In this document: piece by piece, positions 1 through 10,600 of the stretch | Position numbering within the stretch: the first letter of the stretch is position 1 | How the letters are laid out: each line of letters begins with the position of its first letter | Origin: Apoda limacodes | Taxonomy: Eukaryota > Arthropoda > Insecta > Lepidoptera > Limacodidae | NCBI GenBank assembly: GCA_946406115.1 | Contig: OX291553.1 | Coordinates: 3,539,001 to 3,603,000, forward strand | Direction of reading: 5' to 3' | DNA length: 64,000 nucleotides | The notes under the pieces: model-generated | Told to the model about the DNA's origin: nothing | Seen by the model: only the letters and a program-made list of their open reading frames with translations | Database searches by the model: none | Program-made: the position numbers and the translations under genes

Positions 1-337
1 TTCGATAAATGTGAAGGACTCCGTTCGCAGCGCTGGTTCCAAGAAGAGTAACGTAGGTAGTTCACTAAGTTTATTGTATGGTGTAAATTGGGTCAGCTAA
101 TTAAAAATCTTTTTATTAAGAGTCAAATATTTGAAACTAAGTCCTAAATTGACATACCTCTTGTCAGAAGTAGACACAGGCGCGTAACTTTTCTCTGTAC
201 TACAGTTCCTTCACGCCATTTGAACTTGTGGTAGGTACGGTGGTCGGCCCAATGGTCGGTCACTTTAAAAAGTACACCATTTGGATTTTTCAACCATTAG
301 ATTACTATCCCATTTTCTTCGATAAAACATCCATTGT
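1..337. other. AT-rich DNA, no feature recognised
   Basis: No ORF, RNA gene or repeat that I recognise. It ends where a family B repeat begins. Confidence 0.4.
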
Positions 338-614
338 TACTAATATATATTTAAGTAAGTTTGTTTGTTTGTGCTTAACGTCGCTACGGAGCAATCAATT
401 GAGCTGATGTTAGTTTTGGAGATTGTTAAGGTTACGGAAAAAGACATAGGCTACTTTTCAACTCTCAAAATTCAAATGTTCCTGCAGGAATAACTGTAAC
501 TGAATCCGACGTGGCCCAACTATAACTAAAGCTTTCTATAATTAAGGAGTTGCCGTAAAACTCCCACGCCGATGAACAGGTTAGCGCGGACGGAACCGCG
601 GGCAAAAGCCAGTG
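338..614 (-). repeat. Dispersed lepidopteran repeat, family B
   Basis: Read on the minus strand, the copy begins with a 'ggcttttgcccgcgg' head (window 595-613). It continues through the diagnostic 'gagttttacggcaactcc' and 'aactgtaactgaatccgac' blocks and ends in a 'caaacaaacaaac' stretch near an 'ataatatta'-like tail (about 340). The same modules recur at 4.8, 12.1, 20.9, 31.1, 35.5, 37.0 and 54.5 kb. The family is non-coding and very common in Lepidoptera. Whether it is SINE-like or Helitron-like cannot be decided here. Confidence 0.6.
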
Positions 615-2090
615 TAAAATAAATTTCCAATGTAAATGTATAAAAACTTTTAATTATAAATTATAGGCTCTTATGCCTCTTGTTGACAGGGTAAACATTT
701 AAGTATGGAGGTTTCGGTGTAACCGAATCGACATCAAAAATGTGTCATCAAATGTGTTTTTTTTTGTACTATATTAATATTTCATCATTTAATAAAGGTT
801 ATATCGTGGATCTACGTCAAATCAATCCCATCTGAGAATGAAGCCGGAGAATTAAGTTTATTACGAAACGAGCGCATTCAGCCGGACTCTTTGTGTTAGT
901 TATGCTAATTGCTTGTAATAGCTCTGTACTTAATTTCTAACATTTAAGGATTATCAGATTCGAAGTTACAAAATTATGCAAAGCAAGCAATTCCTTGATG
1001 TATCAAATGGCTTAAGGTATCAGCTTACAACTTAAATGTACTTGATCAGTAGGTATTTCATAATATTAGCAATTATAACAACCTACCTACCTCTTTATAA
1101 TTGCTAAGTACCAAAAGATATAAGCTCTTACGAATTTGGTACTATAGTAATTGTCGTGTTTATAACACCGCTACTTACTAGCAATTAAATAATTATGATT
1201 TTTTTCTGTATGTAGGTATTATGAACAGCCAGCTACTTTGTTTTTCAGTAATTATATTGAATGGAATTACACATTACTGCATCACAGAGTCCGATTATGC
1301 TCAGTTGTGGCCAAGGCTTGTATTTATAGTGCTTTTCTCAAAAAAGCCTGTAAAAAAACTAATTATATTGACAACTGTATTGACAATAATAAAAATAGTT
1401 AAGGAAATTTGCTGCCAATTCGCCGCTTTCAAATGTCGGTTTCTTTTTTTACTTTTTTAAATTAATTTTATGGCGCATTCTTTTTCTTATGCCAGTCCGA
1501 AACTCAAATACAAATTGATAATTTAGTTTTAAATGTTCGGGTTTAAAAAGGTCGTTCCATTTTCAAATTTCACATTTGACCGTTCGAGTCAAATATCATT
1601 GCGGGTCGCTCTCCGTTACTGTAATGCTAGAACGATTTATCCCAAAACAGCTTGTGCAAGACATCAATTTTTTTTTAAATATTCTTGGACATTACATCGT
1701 AGCATGTTTGAGAAAAAGTAATTTGGATTTCGCATTGATTTAGATTTCAAAACGTTTGTCTTCCCAACAACTACTTAACATATGTATAACTACCGGTAAC
1801 GCGCGCCGTTTCGCTTTTCCCGTATCTATCAGTCGATGACATTTCTTTCCCTATTTTACCCTCTTACTTATGGAAAAGTCTTCCAAAAATGCTAAACCAT
1901 TTCATAATTTTCATGGTTTTATTTACAATCAGTTTTTACGACAAAGTTTTATCGTCATTTTATCAGTCTCCAAAAACGGAAAAACACGTTCTTAATTTTC
2001 AACCAAGCAAAATTTTGTGCATTTAAATAGGGAAAAGGCGGAGAGACATATTTTTGTAGATTGTCAATCTAGAGTTGGACGAAAAAAACC
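615..2090. other. AT-rich DNA without recognisable genes
   Basis: Two short open frames (1221-1460 and 1533-1721) encode low-complexity, hydrophobic or basic peptides with no motif, and I treat them as chance ORFs. No RNA gene or TIR was seen. Confidence 0.4.
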
Positions 2091-2250
2091 TCGTTAAAAA
2101 CATAAGTAGTTGTTCCTTTATAATATGAGTATTATAAGTATCGTTAAAAACATAAGTAGTTGTTCCTTTATAATATGAGTATTATAAGTATCGTTAAAAA
2201 CATAAGTAGTTGTTCCTTTATAATATAAGTATTATAAGTATTGCTTAAAA
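2091..2250. repeat. 50-bp tandem repeat, three copies
   Basis: The 10-mer 'tcgttaaaaa' starts units at 2091, 2141 and 2191. The following 40 bases are the same in the first two units, and the third differs by one visible base (atgagt to ataagt). A diverged start follows at 2241. The near-identity suggests recent duplication. There are no unique spacers, so this is a minisatellite, not a CRISPR array. Confidence 0.9.
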
Positions 2251-2980
2251 TCCGGAAAAGTGTCTCTTTTCAAGATGAATTATAGCAGCGGGTCTCACAA
2301 CCACGCGTCACGCTCTTATTTCCATACTTAACGCGCCAGGGATTAAATTTCTTTACGCACAAACGCACTGTGCTTCAAACTATATCATCAAACATGTTTT
2401 TGCGATAGAAAAAAATTTGTTGTAAAGTAACAAGGTTTATTTTTCCGTGAAACTGTCAAGCATCTAACTTTGTTCGTGTAAGAGATTTCTTCCGCCAATA
2501 TTCCTAGACCCCTCCGTGCTAATAAACGTAAGAGACAAAGTCCTAGCAGTAGTAAATGTCGTAAAGATCTCGGCTGATTAGTCGTTAAGATAGCGACGAG
2601 TCAGTGTGCATTGTTGCGGTAGGACGGGTGCAGTGAAGTCTTACATAATGAGGGATGAGTGGAAGTGTAGAAGGTGGAAAGGGCAGGGGATAACTTTATG
2701 AGTTTACCGTATACCTTGGTTAGGTCGCTTAGTATAAATGATGTAACGGTAGGAGGGAGATGTCTGTATTCTCTACCTTTGAAATGTTTAATCTATTTTA
2801 TTTATGCTTCACAGCAACATCACAAAGTTTTGCACTGCTTAGGTTATCTGATTGAGAAAAGTGATCCTTAAAATATTTCGAGAAGCAGAACTTTCAAAGT
2901 AATGATAATGCATTGCCATTGCAACGAAGCCTTTGAAACTTGGAGACTATTTGGTTTGGCAGATTTGATTACCGAACATA
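2251..2980. other. No recognisable gene
   Basis: The 65-codon open frame at 2674-2871 has no domain or coding signature. Nothing else was recognised. Confidence 0.35.
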
Positions 2981-3060
2981 AGTAGGTATTGCGTTGTTAG
3001 TTCGTAGCCTGCGGGACATGAGTAGGTATTGTATTGTTAGTTCGTAGCCTGTGCGTCATG
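2981..3060. repeat. 40-bp tandem duplication
   Basis: Two 40-bp units start with 'agtaggtatt' at 2981 and 3021 and share the core 'ttgttagttcgtagcctg'. They differ at a handful of positions. The pair abuts a family A repeat. Confidence 0.85.
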
Positions 3061-3086
3061 AGGCAGCGTGAATTAAAAATTCTGAT

Positions 3087-3438
3087 TGTTAGGGTTCCGT
3101 ACCTGAAAGGTAATAAACAACCCTATTACTAAGGCTTCGCTGTCCGTCCGTCCGTCCGTCCATCCGTCCGTCCGTCCGTCCATCCGTCCGTCCATCCGTC
3201 TGTCACCATCGTCTGTATCGTCATTACGTCTGTATCTCATGAACCGTTATAGTGAGACAGTTGAAATTTTCACAAAAGATGTATTTCCGTTGCCGATATA
3301 ACAAATACTAAAAAACAGTAAAAAATAAAGATTTAAGGGGGCTCCCATACAACATACCTAATTTTTTTGCTCGTTTTTGTAGATAATGGTACGGATCCCT
3401 TCGTCCGCGAGTCCGACTCGCACTTGGCCTATTTTTTA
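3087..3438 (-). repeat. Dispersed lepidopteran repeat, family A
   Basis: The minus-strand reading starts with 'ggccaagtgcgagtcggact' (head, at about 3405-3428) and 'gggatccgtacc'. It passes through 'caacggaaatacatc' and 'aaaatttcaactgtctcac' and ends at 'aacccta' with 'ggtacggaaccct' (about 3087-3105). The family is found across Lepidoptera and has no coding capacity. The tail carries an expanded CCGT microsatellite. Confidence 0.75.
3140..3202. repeat. (CCGT)n microsatellite in a family A tail
   Basis: About 15 tetranucleotides of CCGT, interrupted by CCAT. The corresponding position in other family A copies (20.3 and 54.4 kb) holds only a short 'gacggacggacag', so the repeat expanded within this copy. 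Confidence 0.9.
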
Positions 3439-3666
3439 TCTTTTAATTAAGGCACATAAGTATTCAATATACAATATTTATTTAAAATTTAGCACTTAAA
3501 CCTTCATTTGTATATTAGGAAATTCCAGGGAATTCCTGACTATTTACTACTTTATTCCCGATATAAGAAAATTGCGACTGCGCTACCCGACAACGCACTT
3601 TTACACTACGGATCCAGCGATTGTATGAAAAAATACTGACTTATAATAAAAAGTATCTTTTTTTTC

Positions 3667-4340
3667 TTTTTATACCACTAAGTTGGCAAACAAGCACACG
3701 GTCCGCCTGATGGTAAGCGGTCAACGTGGGCTTTGGACGCTTTTAAAAAATACTCGCGCGTTGCCGACCCTTCAAAAATCCAATAACTTCTTTCTTGAAG
3801 AACTCCATACTGTAGTCCTTAGAGAAAACCTTGGCAGGGAGCTGATTCCACAACCCAAGCGTTTGCGGAAGGAAGTTTCTCTGAAACCGCACTGTACGCG
3901 ACCATTTGGGTTCTAGAGTGTGAGAATGAATTCCCTGCCGATGGTAGAAAGTAGCCGTGGGCATTATTTCAAACAATTCCACAGAACACATCCCATTGTA
4001 CAAGCGGTAGAACACACACAGGGAGGTAAAGTCTCTCCTTAGACTTAAGGGTTCGATACGGCAAGTGAGTTTGGAATCGTAGACGATTCTCACAGCCCGT
4101 CGTTGAACCGAGTCAAAAGGGCCAAGCTGGTATTCGGGTGCACCCGCCCAGAGATGGCAGCAGTACTCCATATGGGGCCGAACTTGCGGCCTGTAAAGCA
4201 GCAACCTCTGCCCCGACGTGAAGAACTCGCTTGTTTTCCAAGTGATCTCGGAACTGAACGTCGCTAAAGTCGTGTTGACAACACCAAGAACCCCAATGTT
4301 CTTTGAGATGATGAGGGGTGTGTTCTGGAATTGCGGGACT
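3667..4340 (-). pseudogene. 5'-truncated Jockey/CR1-type LINE, 3' end of ORF2
   Basis: The minus-strand translation (open over 4399-3743) gives the C-terminal part of a LINE reverse transcriptase. It includes 'QVRPHMEYCCHLWAGAP', 'RRAVRIV', 'LRRDFTSLCVFYRLYNGMCS' and 'RFQRNFLPQTLGLWNQLP', the thumb and C-terminal region typical of this insect LINE group. The catalytic palm is absent. A segment before 'FTSGQRLLLYRPQ' is shorter than in the 14.2-kb copy, indicating an internal deletion. The 3' UTR lies to the left (3671-3740: ttataccactaagttggcaa, then a 'ccgcctgatggtaagcggtc' block) and ends at the T-run near 3667, as expected for target-primed insertion. The right boundary is uncertain; recognisable sequence fades after about 4340. 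Confidence 0.8.
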
Positions 4341-4762
4341 TTAGTCCAGACACACGGTATCGAAAGCAGTGTTGAGGCGGTGAGCTCACCAGCTGTCACG
4401 CTGCAAAGTGAAACGAGGCAGTCCCCTATGTTGACACAGGCTGTGTGTATCCGGATACTGGTTACTCCCTACTTGTACTAGGAGTGCATAGGCTACCCAG
4501 ATACTATGTTTTTTACTTTTAAGAATGGTTTTTAAAACTATAATTTATCTAAAACCAACTTAAGTACAAGCGTAGCTTTTGCTGTAGCGCTTACAAAATA
4601 ATATTATCGCGCCGCATTCATTCCGCTTGAAATCCAGACGATAGTTGGTATAACCGCTATTACCACTAATTTAAATGAAAGACACGGAGTGGCCATTCTA
4701 TAGTTTGAGATTCAATGTCTGTAGTGTTTAGTTCCAATTAACATTTATAGATAAAGTTGCAC

Positions 4763-5345
4763 TAGCTTTTGCCATTGGCTCCGCCCGCCCTAATTTTGGT
4801 TATCAGAGTAAGATTCTTACGGCAACTCCTTGATTATACTAAAAAAGTTTGTTATAGCTGTTATAGTAGATTTCGGTTATAGTGACTCCCGCGGGAACTT
4901 TTGAACTTTCCGGGATGAAAAGGTCCTTCTCCATCTCGGTATCTTTAACTATCTCTGTGCAAGATTCAAGCTCAATTGGATGTTCCGCTGCAGCAGGATT
5001 GAGTGACAAACAATATTGTAATTTCCGCAGGAACTTTTGAATTTTCAGGAATGAAAAATAGTCTATGAACTTCCCCGGGACTCAAACTACCTCCATACCA
5101 AATTTCTTTCAAACCGGTTCAGTGGTTCTCGACCCATTTAGTGGTTGAAGCGTGTTGAGTAAAAAACAACTACTAGTAAACATCCAAACTTTCATATTTA
5201 TAATACAATTGGGATAGCTGATAATTGTTAATCCAGGGTGTCAGCTACGTCCATACCAATTTTCATCAAAAGTGGTCTAGCCGCTTGAACGTGAAGAAGT
5301 AACAAACACACTCACAAACTGTCGCCTTTATAATATTAGTATGAT
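4763..5345 (+). repeat. Family B repeat, long copy with duplicated modules
   Basis: Head 'tagcttttgccattggctc' at 4769 and tail 'ctttataatattagtatgat' at 5326-5345. The inner module (bases like 'cgcgggaacttttgaa', then 'ccataccaaatttc') occurs more than once (4890-4960, 5025-5110 and 5225-5310). The copy is therefore a composite, or repeats were inserted into repeats. Confidence 0.65.
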
Positions 5346-6446
5346 ATCAAAAAAGAAAAAAAATCTTAAATTTCATAACTTTGACATATTCTATTAAATG
5401 TCTTAAATGACATTTAAGTTGATGGAATTCGTTACGATCTTGACTTACTTTTTAAGTAGCAGTAATGTAAGTTAATACAGTAATTTAAATGAGCCAGTGA
5501 CTTTTTCATCAGTTATCGGTGACACCTATTAGAGTATCGCTATATGGCGTCACCAACAACCGTGTACAATTATAATGCCCATCAATCACTTTTAACTGCT
5601 AATGAGCCTGCGATAGACTTACCAACCTTACTTACCAACTTGTCGACTGCCTCTACATTGTCTACGACTCGTTAAGTAACCACACCTACAAGCTGCGTAG
5701 ATCAATAGTCTCGGTTACATTAATGCATATTATTTCGTATAATTTTATAGTTTTTCTTAAGTAACTATATGTTTTTTATTAGTTTATATAATTTTATTCT
5801 TCAATACTATGAAGAAATTAATTATATTTTATTTTCGAGCCTCTCTTAACATACATTTTTTTACACAACTTTTTAGAGGAACTGATATATTTTGATGTTT
5901 CTTAATTTCATTATTTAGTAAGTACCTAATATTGTAATAAAAATCTTTGTTTGATTTCAAAATCAGAATCGAAGTCATGGATTTTTCGAAACAAACTTTT
6001 TTCTGTATATTCATTAGAATGTCTGCAATCATAATTATATGCAATTTAAATTTATGTCACAATAATATTTCATGTGTGGACTTTTACCTCCGTTATATTG
6101 AAATATTGCTTTCATTTCATTTTCATTAAAAAAACAACAGTTTTCACGAACACAACGCATATCGCTGCAGGCCACTCGCCGGACATACATTTATTGTTTA
6201 CATATCGGGTATCCGCTATATCTAGAATACAATATTCATAAGTATGATAAGATAACTCTATTGTTAGGGTTGCGTAACGGAAAGCTATAATCCAAAAAAT
6301 ATTGATATATTTGGAGTTTACTCCCTAAGAATCGATATAAGGCCCGTGGTATGAAAACATATACAGAGTAACGCTGCCCCTTCCCAATGCTTTCCTCACC
6401 TATCTTATATCTACTTTTATACTTTACTTTTATTTATATTTTAGAC
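5346..6446. other. AT-rich DNA without recognisable genes
   Basis: Overlapping short ORFs near 5829-6129 on opposite strands are poly-Ile/Asn/Lys frames expected by chance in AT-rich DNA. A degenerate family A-like 'gttagggttgcgtaacggaa' sits at 6263-6283. Confidence 0.35.
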
Positions 6447-6530
6447 CAAGAGAAAGAGATAGAGGGAGAGAAAGAGAGAGAGGGAGGGAAAGAGAGAGAG
6501 GGAGGGAAAGAGAAGGGGAAGAGAGAGAGA
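6447..6530. repeat. GA-rich low-complexity tract
   Basis: A purine-only run of about 80 bases with a loose ~20-bp internal period ('gagagagggagggaaa'). The open frame across it is a charged low-complexity artefact. It directly precedes a ~105-bp satellite array. Confidence 0.9.
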
Positions 6531-6533
6531 TTA

Positions 6534-6915
6534 AGATCTTTATTTCGAATGACAGCTGTCAAACTAGAAAGGGCCCTATATATGTAATTATTGATTTTAG
6601 ACTAGCAGTTTCTTGACAGTAGTGATAGACCTCATTAGTATCTTTATTCTGGATGACAGTTGTCAAACTAGAAATGGCTATATCTTCGAAAATATTAATA
6701 GTAGATTAGTAATTTCTTAACAGTGGTGAGAGACCTCATTAAGATCTTAATTTCGGGTGACGGTTGTCAAATTAAAAAGGGCTATTTTTTCGTAACTATT
6801 GATCTTAGACTAGCAGTTTCTTTACAGAATTAATAGATCACATCTAAATCTTTATTTCAGATGACAGGTGTCAAATTAGAAAGAGCTATGATTATATTGA
6901 TCGATCGCAGACTAG
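6534..6915 (+). repeat. Satellite array, ~105-bp unit, four diverged copies
   Basis: Unit landmarks are 'atctttatttcgaatgacag' followed by 'ctgtcaaactagaaaggg', then 'gactagcagtttcttgacag' and 'tagacctcatt'. Units start at about 6534, 6639, 6740 and 6846. Each contains the near-palindrome TGACAGCTGTCA or a variant of it. The same unit, inverted, forms the core of the TIR element at 38.7-39.9 kb. Confidence 0.85.
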
Positions 6916-6984
6916 TAGTTGGTATCAATGTATCTAAAGTTTATAATACAAAGTGTATATGACACCAACTTCAAAAATGAAGCC

Positions 6985-7215
6985 TGTTGTTTTTTTTTGG
7001 CTCCCCACGGGGGAAACCTCGTCTTGGGTAGTCGCTCTCGGGGGCGTCCCTTCAACTGGTGCGAGCCTCGAACCAGCAGGTGAGTCACTGCCAGGAGGGG
7101 AGTTTCCCGTTACGCGGTTGCAGTTGCGATTAAGTGGGGGGCAAGAAGCGCCCCGGCACTCTTTAATACCCCTTTTTTAATAGAGTCCATGCTGTATCTA
7201 TGCCATCTAAGACGT
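6985..7215. mobile_element. GC-rich block, probable transposon UTR fragment
   Basis: About 230 bases with GC content far above the flanks and sharp edges: 'ctccccacgggggaaacc' at 7001 to 'tctaagacgtggcggtaact' at 7208-7227. It holds homopolymer G/C runs but no conserved protein. The style resembles UTRs of insect LINEs, but the family is not identified. Confidence 0.3.
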
Positions 7216-10200
7216 GGCGGTAACTCATCTTAAATAGTTTTAGTTTTTTAAAAACAAATATTAAAATGAAATCAAATGATTGAAAAAAAATTTTGCTGTA
7301 ATATTTTTACACCAATTTAGAGTTCCAAATCTAGACACTTGACACGCTATCTGTCAAGCCAAGTTCAAGTAACAGAACCACCGAGAAATGCGAGCAGCAG
7401 CGTGTGTAACATTACAAGAACCATTTGGAGCCACTTTTGACCCCCTCATAACTCAAAAACCTCATAACTCACATAAACGTGTCAAATTTGGCTCATATAT
7501 TAAGACTTGCGAGATAAATATGTGCTCCTTATTTCATAAGCACATCTCAAACGGTTAATTAGATATTAACGTTCAAAAATCGTCACTTTTATCACAGACT
7601 GACCTATAGATTAAAACTCTTACACAGTTCCAGATGACCTAGAAACTTCAAATTTGGCATGCAGATAGGTAATTAGGTGAATACAAAAGAATAAATCAGA
7701 AACTGTTAAATTTTAATCATTTTATTATAATATTTCACTTAACCTTTAAGCGGGCGCGCGGTCATTTGTAACGACAGCGGTCGCGCGTAACCTTAATGAT
7801 CGTCAAGGTTTTTAAGAATTAAAATGACAAATTATTAAATTATTTGAATAACAATGTACTTAATTCCCTTTATATAGAACAAAAAAAATATACTTTTACG
7901 AAGTGCGTCGCGCGAATCTTCAACGACGTCAGGCGCGTGTTTACTTTGCAAAATCTACGCAGCATGCACAACGAAAGATATAATTTAGATTAAGCAATGC
8001 GCACAGAAAGGAAGAATCTATTGTTTTGAGTTGGGTTACTGCGGTCGATTCCGCGACCGCTTGAAGATTAAATGATTCTATAAGGAACACTTAACTTATA
8101 CTTATAAAAACTGTAATGTAAGAATCAGCAATCAGCAATCAAAACTTATGACACCCGGTCAAGGTAAGGTTTCCACGTAAATATAAAACGAGTTGAATAC
8201 CACCCTTAATTTGTTTTAATCCAATATTTCCGTTTTAGTACGTATAACTAAGAGTATAGTAGACTTTCGTATTTATTACGTTATTAACTGGGATTTAGTA
8301 TTAATTATTGTTTCAATATTTAGCGCACATCGATAGTGTAAGATCATTACTTATAAATAATTAAATAATAGGCATTTCGGTACACGGTGCGCGGTGCGAC
8401 CTATTTATAAGGTTCCGATTTATGCTACAAAACGGTACGAAAAATTATTTGTGGTTATATTATTATTACAATTCTTTTAGTAAGTACGTATGGTATAGGC
8501 AATAGTTGAAATCAAAAATTAATAATAATTTTAGTATAGTAATAAGAGTTTTAAGTAGGTAGGTATGTAATACTTAACCCTGAATGAGTTTGAGAATGAA
8601 ATCTCACTTCTTTTGTCGTTGAAGTCAACATCCAAGGCATACATCATAATATTGAACTTGGCTCTCATTTCACATTTATGTTTTTGATGAGATAGTATAA
8701 TATTTGGACACAGTTATTGTAATAAAATTATACATTTTAAAGACCTTGTAGTACTGAAAATATAGAAATTTAAAAATTTCTTGATAGGGATAAAACTGAT
8801 CGACAGCTGTTAAGTATTCTGTAACTAGCGCCAGAATGAAATTAATCTGTCAAGTATTTTAATATTAGCATCTATTATAGCTATTTATGGCTTTAGCGTT
8901 ATATTTATTTTGCGTTTTTGGTAAAATCGAAGCCATTATATGTCCTTGATAATTTCCTTTGCGTCAGTATACAGTCAACAGAAGATGCTTAATGTTTTGA
9001 AAAGGTAAGTTGTGTGGACCGACATGCTAACACTTGGACTGCTTCGTTACACGATACCAAAGCTAAGGAACGGTTCGAAATCCTACAACTTATTGCATCT
9101 ATGTGTCAAGGATCTAGGTCTAACTTCCATGAAGCATAACTAAATTTGAACACTTGCACATTGTATGTGGAAAAAGCGTAATTTGAAAGTTTCCATTTGA
9201 CTTGATTCCAAGTAAACTACTAAATATTTGAATTTAATAAATGACGTAAGAACGTGAATGTTACGATTTTCGCACCATATTGTTGTGTTTCATATGTGTA
9301 TATTGAATGCCGCTCATTTGATTAATGTAGGCGATGTCTGTTATTTTGTGTATATGCTGTCTATTCTAAGTAAAAACTAATTAGAATTTGAAACTGAGAT
9401 CTTGAGGCAAAACTGCTGCTAACAATTTGTAACAAATATATATAATATTCCACAGTAAATGCAATATTAGTTATGAATTCAATTGAATATAATGTTGTAA
9501 AATGTAGGTTTACACACACAATTTTGGTATGTCAAGACATTCCAAGGCTTTTTTTTATGACAAAATTTAAATAGGTAGGTATCCACACGCGATATGCGCC
9601 GGGATAATTTAATTTAGATATGTCGCACATTGATTAAGAAATTATGCTTTGTTTTCTTCATTGGCACAAACACGTGGAAACGTGCAATACAAAAATACTC
9701 AAGACGTAGATGTAAACTAATAAATTGATCATTTGATTATGTTATTTGGTCCTTCACTATTTCTTTCTAACAAATCGCTTTAAAACCCACCTCGAAGTTT
9801 TAGTTAACTGGCTAAATTATTTGAATGCGCAGTATGTGTGAGCGCAGAACGTGTGCGTACATGACAAAATTCCTCTTCATTTTAACACGAGTTTTTGAAC
9901 TTTTTACAGTGTCACTATAACTACACTATACACTTTATTCCTAATCCATAACGCCTTTCCTTTTATTTCCTTTAAAGACTTATTTTTTTAAATTATGTTT
10001 GAAGACGAACAAATTGACTGGTGCGTGGGACAGCACAAAAACACGTAATGGTAGTCAGAACCGGGCAATATGGAGGAATGCTTGTCTGTAGGTAGTGGAA
10101 ACTACCTATTATGTAAATTTTAATTTTAATAAGCATTTTTATAGCTTTAAAGGTGTGATTAGGACAGCATCATCTCGCGTACGTGCATATTAACTCTGTA

Positions 10201-10374
10201 TGTCACATTATATTTAAGTCTAAAACCATACTGTGACAATAATGAAACAATAGTGTTATGTTTTACGTATGCTCTGAAAAAGTAAGCAAGTGTTTTACAT
10301 GTGCAGAAATAGCTGTTTAGAACAAGCGGTCTCTTCATTTATGCTGGAAGTAATAAGACACCCTAATATTGAAA
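7216..10374. other. Long AT-rich stretch, no recognised gene
   Basis: A GC-rich patch at 7745-7800 ('gcgggcgcgcggtc' ... 'agcggtcgcgcg') starting beside 'ttaa' could be the end of an eroded DNA element, but no partner end was found. A possible tiny first exon at 8940-9004 is discussed as a finding. Otherwise nothing was recognised. Confidence 0.35.
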
Positions 10375-10600
10375 AGTTGTACGCGCGCGATGCCCACGCA
10401 CAAAGCGTGTGCCGCAGCGCCGGCGCCGCGCCGCGCTAGTTGCTGCGACCCGGTTTCATCTAACATCTGAGAACTTACTTCCGCGAGCCGCTGCGCTGTT
10501 GCTATAACTTCATTCAACTTGGTAGGTACGATACGAATTTGCGGAGTACGCGTTTTGTAATACGCAATTGCCACCGCCAATTCGCTCTAGACCAATGTTG
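10375..10600. promoter_or_regulatory. GC-rich island, candidate exon or promoter
   Basis: About 225 bases with many CpG dinucleotides (a 'cagcgccggcgccgcgccgc' run at 10414-10434) in an otherwise AT-rich 5-kb region. No known repeat was recognised, so an unspliced exon plus flank or a promoter is the main non-repeat reading. No TATA box or initiator could be fixed. Confidence 0.3.
10479..10586 (-). CDS. Candidate internal coding exon, unknown protein
   Basis: On the minus strand a 108-nt open segment is bounded by an AG (10588-10587) and by GTAAGT at 10478-10473, a perfect insect-type donor. It encodes 36 residues in phase 0 containing 'AVAIAYYKTRTPQIRIVP' and 'LNEVIATAQRLAE', with balanced amino-acid use and GC-rich third positions unlike the flanks. 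The polypyrimidine tract before the AG is weak. There is no in-frame ATG upstream and I do not recognise the protein family. The open frame continues past the donor into an Arg/Ala-rich CpG tract, which looks like intron read-through. It could be a chance ORF in a GC island. Confidence 0.25.

Noticed and set aside
2091..2250. Regular direct repeats as a CRISPR array
   Set aside because: Units are contiguous without unique spacers, and the genome is clearly animal.
6387..6587. Charged Glu/Lys/Gly-rich protein
   Set aside because: Translation of a GA-rich low-complexity tract.
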